NCBI RefSeq assembly: GCF_040183065.1
Contig: NC_091122.1
Location: 156,367,955 to 156,431,954 of the forward strand
DNA: 64,000 bases
Reading direction: 5' to 3'
DNA from: Periplaneta americana
Taxonomy: Eukaryota > Arthropoda > Insecta > Blattodea > Blattidae
Shown in pieces: positions 11,230-23,119 of this stretch. The first letter of the stretch is position 1. Each line of letters begins with the position of its first letter. The notes below the pieces were generated by a model. That model saw only the letters and a program-made list of their open reading frames with translations, did no database searches and was not told the DNA's origin. Both the position numbers and the translations under genes were made by a program.

Positions 11230-11854
11230 AATTTATTGTGAGCTGGGACTAATTTCAGAATTTCACTTCATATGAAGAGAAAATATATTGCACACACTTC
11301 AATAATTTCTTCTCTTATCATAGACCCATACTTTCCATTTATAAACCGAAACAAAAATAAAACATTCAAACCAACACAATAAAAATTAGTTTTACTCTCG
11401 AAACTGAGTGATGTATTCTACATTCTTTTTTTTTCTCCAATTTTAAACCAAATGTCAGGTTATATATATCCCTCACCCCCTCTCTCTCATTTTGCCAAAG
11501 TACCATCTATGGTGTTTGAAGCTTCAATGTCTGCTGAATGTTAATAGGAGAGTTCTAGGCAATGCAGTCATACAAAGATGCATACAGAAGCCCTAGTAGA
11601 AGAAGCAAGGAGGTTTGAGTTAATATTTAATGAACAAAAGATTAAACAAGGACATTAAATGCTAGGCCACAAAGTTAATCTATTTGGAAAATTTGGCTCT
11701 AAAAGATGTGAAAGATGTTACATATCTATGGAGTGTAGTTACGGGCGGAAGAGCAGCAGAAAACATGAAACAATAATTAAATTGGCTTAAACAAGGTCTA
11801 TCTATGCTTATCTTTGAAACAAACTAACTAAAGGTTATTTGTACATATTATTTA

Positions 11855-11905
11855 ATAAGTTTAAATGTTTTCGACTCTACAGAGGCATCATCAGAAGTTA
11901 TGCCA
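11855..11905 (-). ncRNA. Hammerhead-like motif, left arm of foldback A
   Basis: On the minus strand: CTGATGA (11894-11888), then a stem II region with reduced pairing (CTC/GAG), then GAA (11872-11870) followed by A-rich sequence. It is the degenerate partner of the plus-strand motif at 13308-13356. Confidence 0.35.
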
Positions 11906-12445
11906 TAGAATACATAGAAGTTTTAATGTGCATTTTTGAATAAATTAATTATTTCACCTTATTCACTTTGCATTCATATTGGTTTCCTCTATATGCATAT
12001 TTAAACTTATTACAGCAATTGTTTCGTGTGCTAACGTCCATACTTCGCTTAACAAAGTCTGAAATAAGATTGTATTTTAGTTTATGTTCATTCAGGCTTA
12101 TACACTACTTAATGGTTTCTAAGCATTTATAACCCCCATTTTCTTCATATTGTACCACTGTATTTCGTAACTTGGTGTTTAACCTGTTATTGTTCGCATA
12201 CCATATGATTTGCATATCTATATGATACAATTCACATACAGTGTTCATTGTTTGTAGTTGTGTTTATTCTAAACACAAGACACTGCACTAGAATTATGTG
12301 ATCCCCTTTTACAGACTGTTCAACAAGATGTAGGATCATCTTCATTTTAACATCATACTGATGCAACAGCTCACGCAAGCATTTTACTGATTTTTTTAGA
12401 TTTTAAATTTTAATCACATAAGATTTCATAATAGTATTTTATAAC

Positions 12446-13214
12446 CAGAGACCTTAAGTTTAGGCATTATGAATCATTAAAATAGGCAGGCAAAAAGGCA
12501 TCATAAATAGCTAAAATAGGCAGGCAAAAAGGCATCATAAATGGCTAAAATAGGCAGGCAAAAAGGCATTATAAATAGGTAAAATACGCAATAAAAGGCA
12601 ATTACAAAAACCTTGCATTAGACCCACAACCTTGCAATTTCCACAAAGGGATTTCGGCAGCAAGAAAAGCTTTACATAAGTCGAATGCAAATTGAGATTT
12701 TCGATTCAATGTTGCAATTACTGTTGGAAGCAAAGAAATGTTGCAATATGAAACAACATCGCAATGAAAACTGAAAGAAAAGTAACCGTTAAAAATAACG
12801 TTAGACCCGCACTCATTGTTGCTTTGTGAAATAAACACAAGCGATAATTAAAACGCTTACTGTTATAAATTTTTGCACGGCAGCACTCATTGTTGCAAAG
12901 AGAATATGAACTGACTGAAAGACAATAATATACATTCGGTGAAGTCACTTTCATTGTAGAGGTTATAGAAATAATTAAAATATGCCTGTAGGCAATTTTT
13001 AATAATAAATTAATAAATTACTGATAAATAATCAAATAAAGGCAAAAAAAGCATTTATTTTGTAGATTAGGCATTTAAATTAAAAAAGGCAGAAAAGGGC
13101 AACATAAAACTGTGACGTTTCAATCACAAAGGTAAAAGTTGTATAGATTTACTTCCAAAATGAAAATAGATTTAACACATTTAAAAAGGCATTTTGCCAA
13201 AGTTCCGGTCTCTG
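12446..13214. mobile_element. hAT MITE with exact 8-bp target duplication
   Basis: Starts CAGAGACC and ends GGTCTCTG, flanked on both sides by TTTATAAC (12438-12445 and 13215-13222). An 8-bp duplication with short CAG...CTG termini is the hAT signature. The inside has many AGGCA/AAAAAGGCAT words and a short minisatellite, and no transposase. It is nested in foldback A. Confidence 0.85.
12476..12590. repeat. 35-36-bp minisatellite, about 3 copies
   Basis: The unit (TAAAATAGGCAGGC, then AAAAAGGCATCATAAAT) is repeated three times, the third diverging, inside the hAT MITE. Confidence 0.8.
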
Positions 13215-13307
13215 TTTATAACTAATGTTTGTAACTTGTTTATTCTTATTAGTGTTATATACTATAGCAGATCACAAAAATGCACATTCAAACTTCCATG
13301 CATTCTA

Positions 13308-13356
13308 AGGCATAACTTCTGATGATGACTCTGTAAAGTCGAAAATGTTTAAACTT
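13308..13356 (+). ncRNA. Hammerhead-ribozyme-like motif, right arm of foldback A
   Basis: CTGATGA at 13319-13325, one extra T, stem II GACT (13327-13330) with AGTC (13337-13340), GAA at 13341-13343, then near-palindromic AATGTT (13344-13349) in the stem III position and T (13350) at the cleavage position. Stem I shows only about two pairs, so activity is doubtful. The core matches the consensus CUGANGA...GAA apart from the extra base. Confidence 0.45.
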
Positions 13357-14000
13357 ATTAAATAATATGTACAAATAACCTTTAGTTATTTTGTTTCAAA
13401 GATAAGCATAGACGGACCTTGTTTAAACCAAGTTAATATAACTGCTTACTGGCTTCAACATGGTTTTTAAATTTATGAAACAAATTAAAAAGGCAAATGG
13501 GGCTTTTGTGAAAATCTATCTAATTTGCAAGAGAACAATAATTGTTACAATGAAACAAAATTGCAGATATACAGAAGTAATGTCAAGTCTGTGCTGTTAC
13601 ACGGATCAGAATTCTACAAGGTTACCTAAAAAATTACAGATTGGTTTCAATCTTTATAAACAGTTACCTCAGAAGAGTATCAAATATCTTTTGACCAGTA
13701 ACCATGTTAAACAAAGAACTATGGACACAGTCATGAAAAGTCCACATCAAATACCAAATAAAAACAAGGGGAAGTGAAATAGGGTAGGACACATTCTCAG
13801 AAAGCTGGACACTGCCAATGAAAAGCAGGCACTTGATTGGAATCGACAAGGCACTTGCTGATGGAAAAGGCTGTAAGATTGATGGAGGCATTCTATAGAA
13901 GATGAGGGATGGCAACAAGGACGGAGTTGGAAGGAGGTTAAAAGGATCGCGAGTAACAGAATAAGATGACGCTGCTTTGCTGGTGATCTGAACTCCAATT

Positions 14001-14754
14001 GAAACTGTAGGAATTAAGTCAAGTCAGTCAGTCATAATGCAAAACGAGTTAAACTGTACTTCACCAAGAGTGTGATTTTTAAATTTCCTTTACACCACAC
14101 AGTTCAAAACCTAAAGCTACACCACAACCTAATTATATTGCAAGACTCTAATCTCATGTTTTAGCAGTCATTAGTTCTATTGCTGAACTGTTCACCCTTA
14201 TGCTCGAACTTAGGAACATTTACCTCTATTCTGAGACAGTCCTTATGTGATGCAAATGCGTACCTTTGTTTCAAGGCACTTTCCTTTTGTTACAGACTTT
14301 GGTTATAACTGAAGCACGTTTAAGAACTTCTATGTAAGCATCACTGTGTAAAATACTATAAAACTGTACAGAATACTCATTAGTATGAGCTTAAATGTAA
14401 AACTAAAATTACGACATTATTATGAGCATCAAATGAAATATACTACAGAGTGATTCAAAACCTACTTTATATTATTAAGTAGTTTCTAATACCATTACAC
14501 GTGAGATACAGCAAAACCAGAATTCGAACAAGCCTAAAAGGGTGACCCAAGAGTTCAGTCTCATAAGTGATAATTACAGTCTTCGTTTCGGGTAGACGAA
14601 AATGGAATGTGGTGTGGATGACATGGATGGAACGTACACTATGTGAGAGAAGGCTGATCGTGTGATTCTGCATGCCTTAGATTTCTCTCAGCAGCAATAT
14701 GTTATGAATTTCACAGTTATCATCCAGTCAAATCGAAACCTGGTATAAATAAAT
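14001..14754. other. No gene recognised
   Basis: No supported coding region. The word TACAGAGTGATTCA at 14448 matches the termini of the TIR element at 46272-48560 and may be an isolated end fragment of that family. Confidence 0.4.
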
Positions 14755-15848
14755 GAAGAGTCCACTGCAAGAATGATGGACGTCACTTTCTTGTCGAAAA
14801 TGAACCAAGACTGTCAATGCATAGCTTAAGACGTATAGAATGTACATACAGAGTTATTGTCGGACCATCGGATCTGTGCCCCTTCAGCGCTGTCGTTGTT
14901 CTTGAAAATCAAACGTTGTCATAAATAACTGGTCCTCCATGCTACAATATCATTTCTTTCAATCAAAATACATCTTGTATTTCTACAATTTTTGAACCTA
15001 AATCCCATGTCTCGAATCACTTTCCGTAGCGTTTCTCTCCAACCTTGGAAATTATTGCTTCTCTCACAACCTTGAGTAATTTCTTCAATGTCGGAACTTC
15101 TTTCTGCAAGGTATTAAATTCTTGTATCTTTCTCCTTAAAATATACATTGATTCATATGATCTACAAAAATTAAAGGTTCCCTTGGTCTGTTCTTCCCTG
15201 GTGATTCTAACTTTTCATCTCCTGCACATACTCCTTCTCTCCTGATTTTCTTTATTAGGAGCTCTGACCTGCCTATATAAATTACATAACATATTGTATT
15301 AGTATTAGTTAAGTAAGTAATTTTAATACGTAATCAATTGAAATAAAATAAGCCTCACCAGTGATCGCAGCTGCTTTTATCATTGCCTTATTTATAGGAA
15401 AGAGATGACATGTTTGTTTCTCTTCATCGCAAAATGCTATTACTTGCTTAATATTTTTTTCACCACTCCGTCACAGTCTAATACATATTAGACTGTGACT
15501 CCGTGCTGCAGTATTCACGTTGAGTTGACAACACTGTACTGCAAGTGCAAATAAACTGTCCCGCAAGAAGGCTCAAAATTGTGAATAGTGGGGGAGAGAG
15601 ATAGGAATGCAGGGAGAGAAATGAATTACCAAGGCTGAGGAGGAATTAGGGTTCAGTTCGCATATCTTACGGGGGCACAGATCCGATGGTACGACGATAT
15701 ATGGCATTAACACTGATAGTCAATGTCCAGTAATGATCGAAAAATCACAGTTAAGTTTTGAGCGCTAAGCATTTCAAACTTTCAATTGCTTCTCCTGCAA
15801 AATGTATTCCAAATGACATCCATCATTCTTGCAGTGGACTCTTCAAAT
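14755..15848. mobile_element. TIR element with long imperfect arms
   Basis: GAAGAGTCCACTGCAAGAAT (14757) is matched inversely by ATTCTTGCAGTGGACTCTTC ending 15843. Inner blocks match too: GGACCATCGGATCTGTGCC (about 14867) against GGCACAGATCCGATGGTAC (about 15676). There is a perfect hairpin in the centre (15474-15499). No coding sequence is recognisable. Confidence 0.6.
15474..15499. repeat. Perfect short palindrome
   Basis: Arms CACAGTCTAATA and TATTAGACTGTG surround CA, making a stable 12-bp hairpin at about the middle of the TIR element 14755-15848. Confidence 0.7.
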
Positions 15849-15850
15849 GC

Positions 15851-16094
15851 AATTGAAGGGTTCAGAGCCATAGTGGACCAAGCATCATTTATTACAAACG
15901 GAGAAAACAAGGGTTAAAATTAAGTGATTACCATAATTCAACGAAACATATAGCAAGTAAGATAAAGTATGCACAATTAAATTAAATGATATGTCAATCT
16001 TCATTAAACTATGGTATTCACTTAACTTTAACCCTTGCTTTCTCAGTTTTTAATAAATGGCGCTTGGCCCACTATGGCTCTGAATCCTTCAATT
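15851..16094. mobile_element. Foldback MITE starting AATTGAAGG
   Basis: The ends AATTGAAGGGTTCAGAGCCA and TGGCTCTGAATCCTTCAATT are inverted matches with one base of difference in length, about 45 bp of arm. An interior block (ACATATAGCAAGTAA...TTCATTAAACTATGGT) recurs at 61567-61637 inside the Helitron. Confidence 0.7.
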
Positions 16095-17261
16095 AATTAA
16101 AAAATTCTTTCAAAACATACATTTTTAAAATGCTGATTTCCATCGAAATTTACTTATACTATGGATCTGAATTCTACCTGCCACTGAGTTGTCATGGAAG
16201 ACACAACTTCTATTATTTACTCCAGTACTAAGAGGAGACAATGTGATTTTTATCTTGGGGACAATCCATTGTGCATGACATACGTTGTGCAGATCTCTAA
16301 CAAATTGTTAGTGCTGCATTGTGTGTTATCACACTAAAAATTTTGCACAATGTAGGTACAAAGAAATCTGCATGCTTGTGTCCATGTATACAATATTCTC
16401 ATAAGGGGCATCAGTTTAAATATCTGTTGCTGTAATGTTTACTTTTGGAATGGAATGGCACCTTACATTACAATAACTATATTCCATCTATGAGATTGGA
16501 GTTTTGGGACAACTGGTATATATTATTATGTAACATAATTAATATGCTTGGACATTTAGCTGTAAACATAATAAATCCAATATATAATTAATCTTTTTGT
16601 CATTCTTTTTTTTTACAAAGAGGAATAGTTATAGCTGCACGAGAGAAATGAGTAAAAATAGTGGTCTTCTGTTTCTCTTTTGTTTATCTCAGTAAACTTC
16701 TGTTTTACTTCCGAAAAAAACTTTTGAATGAACAGTAAAGTTTGAACACTTATCAAGGATGTCGACACATAACCATACTTTATGTACATCAGCTACTATA
16801 ATTATTGCAGTACCAACAGGAAAATGTTTAAAACTATAAAATAAATATGAAAACATTACTCACAACTTTTAGTGTGGTGAAGCACAAGAAGAAAGTATTC
16901 TTCAATAAACGATTTGACACAATACTCACTCATTTATTAATATAAAACTTGTTAAATAAAAAAAAAAATGGTTTGTTCTCATTCTGGTTTTAGTATATTT
17001 AACACGAGATGCTGTATTGCAACAAGCTATTTCATTTTAGTTTTGAATGAAATGCCTTGTTACAGTTATGCTTTCAATTGGATATGTAAGTTATTTCAGG
17101 CATGGACAAGAATTAACCAAATGTAAACACCGTATACATACACATTCCTCGAAATGTTTAAATTCTTTTACGATCACAGTGGTGTACCAGAAGCCATAAG
17201 GCACCTTACCAATCATAACTATCGAATAAAGGAAGACAACATATCGTACCAGTCAAAATGA
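16095..17261. other. No gene recognised
   Basis: AT-rich sequence without a supported gene or repeat. Confidence 0.5.
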
Positions 17262-18102
17262 CAGTGGCGTAGCATGAAATTTTGAGCAGGAGAAGCTAAC
17301 TCAAGTTGTCTTTCATGCAATATGAGAAAATGTATTACAAAAATACAGTCTTAAAATAAATAGAAGTCAATTTCAAGTCAGCAGTCGAAGATTGGTTGGA
17401 ACCTCGTAAGTAACACCAATAAGGCATGACCTCAAATGATACGTAATAAAATATGATTTCACGGTTTACACATATCTCTTAACAAATAGACACATATACG
17501 TATAACATTAGCTCACTCCCTGTCATACTTAGAGAAATCACAATATTAGTATCATTACGTAAGTATGCGTCTGTCTTTTGATTGTGTCCTTCACTCACAG
17601 CAAGGGAGTCTGTCATTTGTTTTTTAAATCACACTTTTGTTCGTAAGTCAGTTTTGATAATACAATTGTCCTAAAAAAATTCAAGTAAATTAGTGTCAGG
17701 AACTGATATTTCGCTCATTATTTATTATATCAGCCACAGTGCACACTAACACTTCAACTGAACACAACTGACGAAAAGGGATAACTCGGAAACTACTTAT
17801 TTTAAATGTTAAAGCTAGCTTCTTGCAAGCCTTGTGACTAGGGTAGCTTAGAAAGGGATGGAAAATCTGAGGGGTGGATTACACAGAAGAAACCGGTCTG
17901 CTTGGAAGCTGGTGTGTGCAGGCTTCTTGTTTACTGCTGCATCAAAAATCATCCTGAGCTGCCGCATCACAATATTTAAAGCGTAAATATAAATTCTATT
18001 AAAATTAATAAATAATTTTCTTCATAAACTGCAGGTTTATTATGAAATTATTATTAACTGGGGAAGCTAAGCTTTTTAGCTTACATTGACGCTACGCCAC
18101 TA
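17262..18102. mobile_element. hAT element with exact 8-bp target duplication
   Basis: Termini CAGTGGCGTAGC and GCTACGCCACTA are flanked by CAAAATGA on both sides (17254-17261, 18103-18110). At 841 bp and with no transposase frame it is non-autonomous. The CAGTGGCG start is typical of animal hAT elements. Confidence 0.85.
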
Positions 18103-18382
18103 CAAAATGAGGAAGCAAAGGTAGATTAATTATTAAAAGAAGTGTTGCTTCGACCTTTTCCATTATCGAAAAAGTATACAAAAAAAAAAAAAAACTCACA
18201 ACCTTCAGAGTTTTTGTGTACACACCACCAACAGAAAAAGTAAAGCTACAATATCGCACCCTCAGAACATTACTGTCGCAACTACCAAAAGTAGTTTTGA
18301 GTAAATGCAAGATAAACTTTTCAAAGTCCTATGAAAACTCAGAATTACCAAGTATGAGCCCTGCATACTTTGTCCTTGAACT

Positions 18383-18790
18383 TGAATGAATGAATGAATG
18401 AATGAATTTAGCCATTATGTCCCGTGAAGGGCAAAGGCCTCCTATAAAAGGGGTGGCTCGTTATTACTCGCCTGGTGAGCCATTCCAGGCGAGGTTTTAC
18501 TTTGTTGGCCTGTATACCTTTAAAACTAATGTACACTCCCTTGAACTTAGAGATACAATATTTCTACTGTTTGACAGAGGATTAAACAAAGATTACAGAA
18601 CGGCATGTACTGCCCGTGCCTCACTTCCTGAGCTGTTTCTTTGCGGGGCGAGACGCAGAGGGGGAGAGTAGGAGATCCTGGGTACAGCATGTGCCTACTA
18701 CCCTACATTTAACACATCGGCCTTTTCAGGATTCCTTTCGTCAGCTATGGAGCAAGATCAGCCATGGACAAGCGAATGTATAGGCTGTCC
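18383..18790 (-). repeat. Probable retroelement 3' end with (ATTC)n tail
   Basis: On the minus strand this region ends in five ATTC units (18383-18406 on plus: TGAATGAATGAA). A unique sequence followed by a tetranucleotide tail is how many LINE and SINE 3' ends look. The short plus-strand open frame in it has no recognisable domain. The family could not be named. Confidence 0.35.
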
Positions 18791-19280
18791 CCTCACAAAA
18801 CAAATTATGTTCTTCTCATCAATTCCTGAAACTAAACACTAATACCAGTGGTACACTACAGTCTCTACTCGAGATTATCGACCTAGTCGCGATTACGGTT
18901 GTCATGTGTACACATCTGTAAACTCTTTCCAATGACAATGTTTCTCAAACTTTTTCCACCGCGAAACCCCTTTTAATCTAAAGTGTAACTGCGGAATCCT
19001 TGTAATATTTTATTAGTATTTAATAGTTAACAGACAAGTGAAAGCTAGTATCTCAATAATTCTGTTCAGTGGGACGAATTTATTTGCTTTTTAAGCCTGC
19101 AATCTGGTTTTATGGCGGAAAGTTGTAGTCTCATTTCTACTGTACTTCTGCATTTTGTCTTTTCGGTATTTTGTTTTAGTGAACACATACACAGAGAATC
19201 CAATGATGAAAGTGATAAGTATTATGGGTAATTTCCGTTTTAGATGTTCATTAAACATATCATTATTACGCATAATCTTG

Positions 19281-19281
19281 G

Positions 19282-19319
<38 letters not shown>

Positions 19320-19336
19320 CATCATCATCATCATTA
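19281..19336. repeat. (ATT)n then (ATC)n microsatellite
   Basis: About 13 ATT units (19281-19319) run directly into ATC units (19318-19335). It lies inside the hAT element. Confidence 0.9.
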
Positions 19337-19415
19337 TTGGTGGTTTCATGTTATTATTGATTCATATTTTCGTAATATTTATATATTTTTATAGTATCCA
19401 CTGAGTATAAAATAA

Positions 19416-19674
19416 GTCATTGGAGCAGCCCAGTCGGCTAAGGCGCTTGCCTATCGATCCAGAGTTGGGCTCGGGCGCGGGTTCGATTCCCGCTTGGGCT
19501 GATTACCTGGTTGGATTTTTTCCCGAGGTTTTCCCCAACCGTAAGGCGAATCTCATGTAATCTTTGGCGAATCCCTGACCTCATCTCGCCAAATACCATT
19601 TCGCTATCATCAATCCCATCGATGCAAAATAACTTAGTAGTTGATAAAATGTTGTTAAATAACCAAGTAAAAAA
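19416..19674 (+). mobile_element. tRNA-derived SINE with target duplication
   Basis: The tRNA-like head has an A box (GTCGGCTAAGGCGCTTGCC) and B box (GGGTTCGATTCC), a central conserved body (GAGGTTTTCCCCAACC and CATCTCGCCAAATACCAT) and a 3' end GTTGTTAAATAACCAAGTAA followed by A residues. Flanks AGTATAAAATAA (19404-19415) and AGTGTAAAATAA (19675-19686) are a target duplication with one change. From memory this SINE type is typical of Blattodea. The same 3' module recurs at 46536-46655 and, in part, at 55305. Confidence 0.85.
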
Positions 19675-19741
19675 AGTGTAAAATAAAATTTAAAATCATA
19701 TAGGGCTCACGGAACCCCAGAACATACTTTGAGAAATGCTG

Positions 19742-20205
19742 CTCTATGACAATTCAGCAGTTGTCCAGACTGAACAAAGATTGGCCTAGTGTGTATATAC
19801 ATTTTAGGAAATCGCCAACAGAAATAATAGCGATAGTGGTAACCACGATTACAGTATCCAGTATTATAAACAGTAAAGACCCCTGCAATGACATAGGATA
19901 ATGTTTTCAGAACATGTAATATGCTGCCGTGCTACACGCTGCAACTGCCGTGCCGGTCCGAGCAGACCTAAGAGGCGTGGTTATAAGCACTAGGGAGCTC
20001 TCGGTTCAGGACGTGAGACACGGGCAGTAATTCAAAATTCAATTTTTGGAAGTTATGACAGTATTGCTCTAGGGTTGTGATATCTCTCTCATGATGAAAA
20101 ATGTACTATGTTCATTAAAACTTAATGTGTATGGCAGTGAAAAAGTACTTTACCTAAAACACTGAAGGCTCAAAAGAAAAATATTAAAGGAGTAGAAAAG
20201 ATCTC
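19742..20205. other. No gene recognised
   Basis: No supported feature. It contains a somewhat GC-rich stretch at 19925-20035 without an open frame. Confidence 0.4.
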
Positions 20206-20760
20206 TTGCCTATCAAATTGGAAACATTATTATTTGAGATGAGCCAGACCCAACCATCTGAGGTCAACAAAGAGAAACAACAAATTTATGAGCCTACTAT
20301 TCCGTATTTTCGAGAAAAATATCAGAAGGAAGGCACCTGGGAAGTACATGGTTTAATGATCAGAGCGAGGGGCACCATCCCACGATCAACTGTAAACACT
20401 ATCAAAACATTTGGAATCCATGACATCATTCCAAAAATAATTACTTCTAGCATTAAAGGGTCTGTGGCAATTCTGAGAAATCATTTATACGGAATATCAT
20501 AATTCCCCCCCCCCCCCCTTTCTATCCGTTAGTGTGTGATTGTTACAATATAAGTACAAATTTATTATTTCTTAAATTTAAGCTCCTAGTTCACATTTCA
20601 TTTTGACTCATCTATTTTACTGTAATCATTATTATTCTTATATGTATGTTATTCTGTGTTTTTGGCAACCCAGGATGCCTGGGCAGACTATTTCTTGGAA
20701 ATAAATGATATATTTATATATTATTATTATTATAATATATGATATGTACTTTAAAGTCTG
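20206..20760 (+). pseudogene. LINE 3' fragment with C-terminal ORF and (ATT)n tail
   Basis: An open frame (20206-20502) ends with a WEVHGLMIRARGTIPRSTVNT...GSVAILRNHL pattern. This resembles the extreme C-terminus of a LINE protein family in which a VIP.VIGALG...LQK...LG..ILR block closes the protein. It is followed by a poly-C run (20505-20518), a 3' UTR with a GCAACCCAGGATGCCTGGGC hairpin, AATAAA (20700) and an ATT-rich tail. A 5'-truncated LINE copy is the simplest reading. Confidence 0.45.
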
Positions 20761-20949
20761 TTCATACAGAGCGTGGCAGGAACAATAAGCATGTTTTAAG
20801 TGCAATTTATTTCAATTCTAACATATATTTTTTACAATTTCTAACATTATCTTAAACTGCAATTCTTGGAGTTTCAAAAACACTTTTCACTTTTTGAACA
20901 CAATGCCTTTGAGATGCGCACCATAATTTTAAATGCATTGTTGTATGTG

Positions 20950-21260
20950 GCACTGTAAGTCCACCATTACTTTTCGTAATGTTACTGGCTCTACACTGTT
21001 TACCGCCTACTGGATTTGATTTTTTAGCTCTTCCAGGTTTCCTGATCTAGTTTCAAAGAATTTGTGCTTCAGACAGCCCCATAAGAAAAAGTCAGGGTTG
21101 TAAAGTCTGGAAAACGAGGTGGCCACGGTACTCTCCAAATTAGACGTCCTTGAAACAAGTTTCGAAGAACTGTCATGCTCACTACTGCTGTATGCATTGT
21201 TGCACCATCTTGCTGCAACCACAGATTCCCTTACTCGGACTACATATTGTTCTGTGCGAA
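20950..21260 (-). pseudogene. Tc/mariner-like transposase fragment
   Basis: The minus-strand frames contain a QDGATMHTA-like block, then FPDLTTPDFFLWGCLKHKFF and NLEELKNQIQ. These match the catalytic second and third Asp region of a Tc3/mariner-type DDE transposase common in insects (QDGA..H...... SPDL.P.DFFLWG.LK...). A frameshift separates the two catalytic parts. The N-terminal half and terminal repeats are absent, so it is a dead fragment. Confidence 0.6.
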
Positions 21261-21661
21261 CTGAATGAGATCAACTAGGTGGTGATTTGTTTTTCACTCT
21301 TCCTTCTCCACACCATAGTCTCACCCATTGATGAATAGCATCTTCAAAAGGAGAATCATGATGGTTCAGTACTCATCGAAATGCTCTCTGCATTTAACAA
21401 TTCAACAGCACAAATACGCTCCAGCGCTCCATGGTTAACTAAAATGTCGGAGAGAGAGAGAGAACACAAAAATGCCAAATTATTTCCAATGTCAACTCTA
21501 CAGGCCTGTCACATATCCTCAACAATAAACCCACCAGATTCAAAATAATCTAAAATTGAAGACCTGAGAATGATAAGTGGATAAAGACCATTTTTTATGA
21601 AATTGAGATTTTAATGAAAAACGCAACAATAGCTCTTACTCCATCTATTAGTGTGAAATGG

Positions 21662-22066
21662 TATAGTCCCATCACTCTAATTTCCGGCAGCCAATCGCGT
21701 TGCAGGTCGGCTACATTTATACGTGTGTGTCTTGTGATTTGCTGATTCATTTCTTAAGGCTCGATAAATACTTAATATAATCGCCCGCCATTTTAGCTCT
21801 TTTGTTGGCGTTCGCAGAAAGCACACGAAGACGTTATTTGCCGCTCAATTATTTGCTGAATTACATTGCGTTTGATTTATTATCATAGGAGCTACGACAT
21901 GATAATGTTTAACGGTGTGGCAAATAGATTCCTTGTATGGTAGCTAGGCAACATAAGAACAAAAATGGCTAACGATACTACTTACCTAGACTTTATAGAG
22001 CCTTCACTTTCGAAGATGTAAGCAAAGAGGCGGAGTCACGCCGGAAATAACAGCGTTGGGACTATA
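21662..22066. mobile_element. MITE with TATAGTCCC termini
   Basis: TATAGTCCCA...TTTCCGGC at the left is inverted at the right as GCCGGAAATAAC...GGGACTATA. The length is about 405 bp. The symmetric TA/TATA at each end fits a TA-targeting family. Confidence 0.6.
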
Positions 22067-22131
22067 GTCAAATACTTCATACAAAGAGAACTAGATAGCT
22101 CTAAACATTATCATTTTTTAGATTTACAGTT

Positions 22132-22317
22132 TTGTTGAGGAGAAGTGAACAAAGACCAGACAGACATCCTACTCTCACTCTCAGCATAACACACAATATA
22201 CTTGTGTCTGATACTTTTGTTGCTATGAAGAAAGGATTGCATGTGGATGGAATTAATTTGAATTTAGCTGAAAATCTGTACGATTCGCCATTGCCAATGT
22301 CAGAAAACACTGGGTGA
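22132..22317 (+). CDS. Small unrecognised open frame
   Basis: 61 codons read RPDRHPTLTLSITHNILVSD, then a segment with KKGLHVDGINLNLAENLYDS, ending TGA at 22315-22317. The frame begins with TTG/GTT context, without a clear start. After the stop the same strand reads on for about 30 codons with scattered stops, and AATAAA follows at 22527. It might be a retroposed or captured gene fragment. I recognise no family. Confidence 0.2.
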   Translation: MLRRSEQRPDRHPTLTLSITHNILVSDTFVAMKKGLHVDGINLNLAENLYDSPLPMSENTG

Positions 22318-22798
22318 TATTTTGAACTTGAGAAGTTCATTCCTCCAGAGTAAAAGCAGTGATATGATCATATTCGTAAAGATGATTGGAATAGTAAAGA
22401 AAAGAACACAGATATGGACTTAAAGTGACAATACTTGCATATGAATAAGTATGATATGTTTCCTCGCAGCAGACATTAATATTTTGATAAATAGTATTTA
22501 TATTATTATATACACATGTTATCTTGAAATAAATTGAGTACTTTCTTTGAGTGTGAAAACTGGATACGTGTATTGCTTATATTTGTCAATAATATACGAT
22601 ATAATATCGTATAATGGAACTTAGTTAATTTTTACTACAATGACATGAAATTATTATTTTCTTTATGCTGAAACACATTTTAAGTAAAATTATTAAAATA
22701 GAGAGTTTTTTAAGTTCACATTTTTGAAATTCAAAATTTTGATTGAGAACTGGTTGGCTCCATTGTCATTTTTTATTAATAATTCATTGGAGATTCAG

Positions 22799-23110
22799 AC
22801 GTTATTGATTTCGTTTTCCATTGTACAAAATATAGAAAAGTTATTGATTTACTTTTTCATTGCACAAAATTATTGGTTTACTTTTCCATTGTACAAACTA
22901 TAGATAAATTATTGATTTGCTTTTTCGTTGTACAAAGCATAGAGTATTATTGATTTACTTTTTCATTTTACAAAGCGTGTTAAAATTATTAATTTACTTC
23001 TTCATTGTACAAAGTGTAGAGATGTTATTTGTTTACTATTCATTGTGGAAATTATTGAGAAATGTATTTATTTACTTTTTCATTGTATGAAGTAAGTTAT
23101 TGATATTTAC
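22799..23110. repeat. Degenerate minisatellite, about 8 units of 36-42 bp
   Basis: Imperfect repeats of TTATTGATTTACTTTTTCAT followed by TGTACAAAGTATAGA. Units differ by substitutions and small indels, so the array is old. It ends next to the hAT element at 23120. Confidence 0.75.
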
Positions 23111-23119
23111 TTTGATGAT

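Larger units (their letters stand above)
11776..13437. mobile_element. Foldback element with hammerhead-like arms (A)
   Basis: Arms 11776-11960 and about 13262-13437 are inverted copies of each other (for example ATTGG.TTAAACAAGG outermost and CTATGCTTATCTTTGAAAC inside). Each arm carries a hammerhead-like core. The centre holds a hAT MITE (12446-13214). It lies in a LINE relic, so insertion came after the LINE. No protein is encoded. Confidence 0.7.
11571..14000 (+). pseudogene. LINE reverse-transcriptase relic split by a foldback element
   Basis: Two pieces of one degenerate LINE flank the element at 11776-13437. The left piece (about 11571-11790) reads, across stops, as the segment before the last RT motif (ALKDVKDVTYLWSVVTGG). 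The right piece (about 13448-14000) continues with KANGAFVKIYLI, a VGHILRK segment, ALDWNRQG and WKEVKRIASNRIR, matching the C-terminal GHTLRK...WNPQGKR.GRP..TWRR...A..R.RWR pattern of LINE proteins known from insects and cnidarians. Several stops and frameshifts show it is dead. Confidence 0.6.
18936..19741. mobile_element. hAT element containing a SINE
   Basis: Left end CAATGTTTCTCAAACTTTTT and right end TTTGAGAAATGCTG are inverted matches of the widespread hAT start CAGTGTTTCTCAAA, each followed inward by a GAAACCCC/GGAACCCC block. Flanks TCCAATGA and CTCTATGA are a decayed 8-bp duplication. The inside holds a microsatellite and a complete SINE. No transposase remains. Confidence 0.65.

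Noticed and set aside
18402..18671. 89-codon plus-strand open frame
   Set aside because: It lies in a probable retroelement 3' end with a tetranucleotide tail, and no domain is recognisable.
19430..19502. tRNA gene candidate
   Set aside because: It is the head of a SINE with target duplications on both sides.
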